Source: Paenibacillus lutimineralis (GTDB lineage: Bacteria; Bacillota; Bacilli; Paenibacillales; Paenibacillaceae). Taken from it: a stretch of 64,000 nucleotides of DNA. The position numbers were made by a program, and so were the translations under genes. Positions 63,948-64,000 of the stretch are shown here, one piece after another; positions within the stretch are counted from its first letter, which is position 1; every line of letters starts with the position of its first letter. The notes under the pieces are model-generated. The model was not told the DNA's origin. It made no database searches and was given only the letters and a program-made list of their open reading frames with translations. The DNA is taken from the NCBI RefSeq assembly GCF_003991425.1, contig NZ_CP034346.1:4563501-4627500 (forward strand), read 5' to 3'.

Positions 63948-64000
63948 TTAGGTATGGAACTTCTCTTCAATCTTCTTCTCGATCTCCCCTCCGACTTTCT
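63948..64000 (-). CDS. C-terminal end of a gene entering from the right
   Basis: The minus frame entering at 64000 reads VGGEIEKKIEEKFHT and stops at 63948. The charged helical end is typical of a real C-terminus, but the family cannot be told. Between it and site 24 (63781-63947) there is no gene; CCATGATTATACCTCC near 63869 resembles a fragment of the type 1 middle. It may be the next cassette's gene. Confidence 0.4.
   Translation of the reverse strand, partial: KVGGEIEKKIEEKFHT

Noticed and set aside
63948..64000. Possible integrase C-terminus at the right edge
   Set aside because: Only 16 codons are visible (VGGEIEKKIEEKFHT) without the catalytic Tyr region of tyrosine recombinases; no basis for the call.

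Overview
The window looks like chromosome of a spore-forming Firmicute, most likely Paenibacillaceae. This is inferred from strong AAGGAGG-type ribosome binding sites, frequent TTG/GTG starts, moderate-to-low GC and families such as YjcZ-like peptides, YqeK-like HD hydrolases and BsrG/TxpA-type toxins. No rRNA, tRNA, phage, insertion sequence or recombinase gene was seen.

The main feature is a long array of small, single-gene units between about 36 and 64 kb. Almost all are read on the minus strand and separated by 70-205 bp imperfect palindromes. These palindromes behave like integron attC sites. Each has outer arms ending in an AAC/GTT core, a second paired box (GTATTCACG/CGTGAATAC or variants that change together) and a variable middle. 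In eleven units the core at one end of a gene unit is complementary to the core at its own other end, while the two cores of one palindrome often disagree. That is expected if each unit was once a circle whose single attC was split by integration between G and TT. I count 24 sites with both arms and about 18 damaged ones. No integrase is in the window; the orientation places it beyond the right edge. Site quality decays leftwards, and remnants occur back to 3.65 kb, so the left 36 kb also seems to contain old, partly erased cassettes.

Layout: 0-3.6 kb, minus-strand single genes (DUF4303-like, GNATs, a P-loop kinase), several broken. 3.75-8.6 kb, plus-strand two-component system plus ABC transporter with a shared direct-repeat operator. 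8.6-11.3 kb, palindromic repeats, NUDIX, broken inositol monophosphatase, GNAT, phosphodiester glycosidase. 11.8-16.8 kb, ADP-ribosylglycohydrolase, AraC regulator and a nitrate/sulfonate/thiamine-precursor type ABC importer. 17-24.8 kb, minus-strand single genes with degenerate attC remnants. 25-28.7 kb, a plus-strand azoline-peptide (TOMM/YcaO) operon ending in a tiny Cys-rich peptide gene. 29-36.1 kb, methyltransferase, GNATs, and a sugar-lactone oxidase/PLP enzyme pair. 36.2-63.8 kb, the cassette array, interrupted at 42.2-44.5 kb by a plus-strand tandem-MerR regulator with an ABC exporter.

Cassette cargo is typical of integrons: acetyltransferases, NUDIX and P-loop kinases, hydrolases, lipoproteins, polymorphic-toxin immunity relatives (Imm53, DUF4303), a DUF695-RraB fusion, a type I toxin-antitoxin module, duplicated unknown genes, gene-less cassettes and truncated genes cut at attC borders. 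Several cassette genes appear to start at ATT or CTG, so standard gene calling would miss or shorten them.
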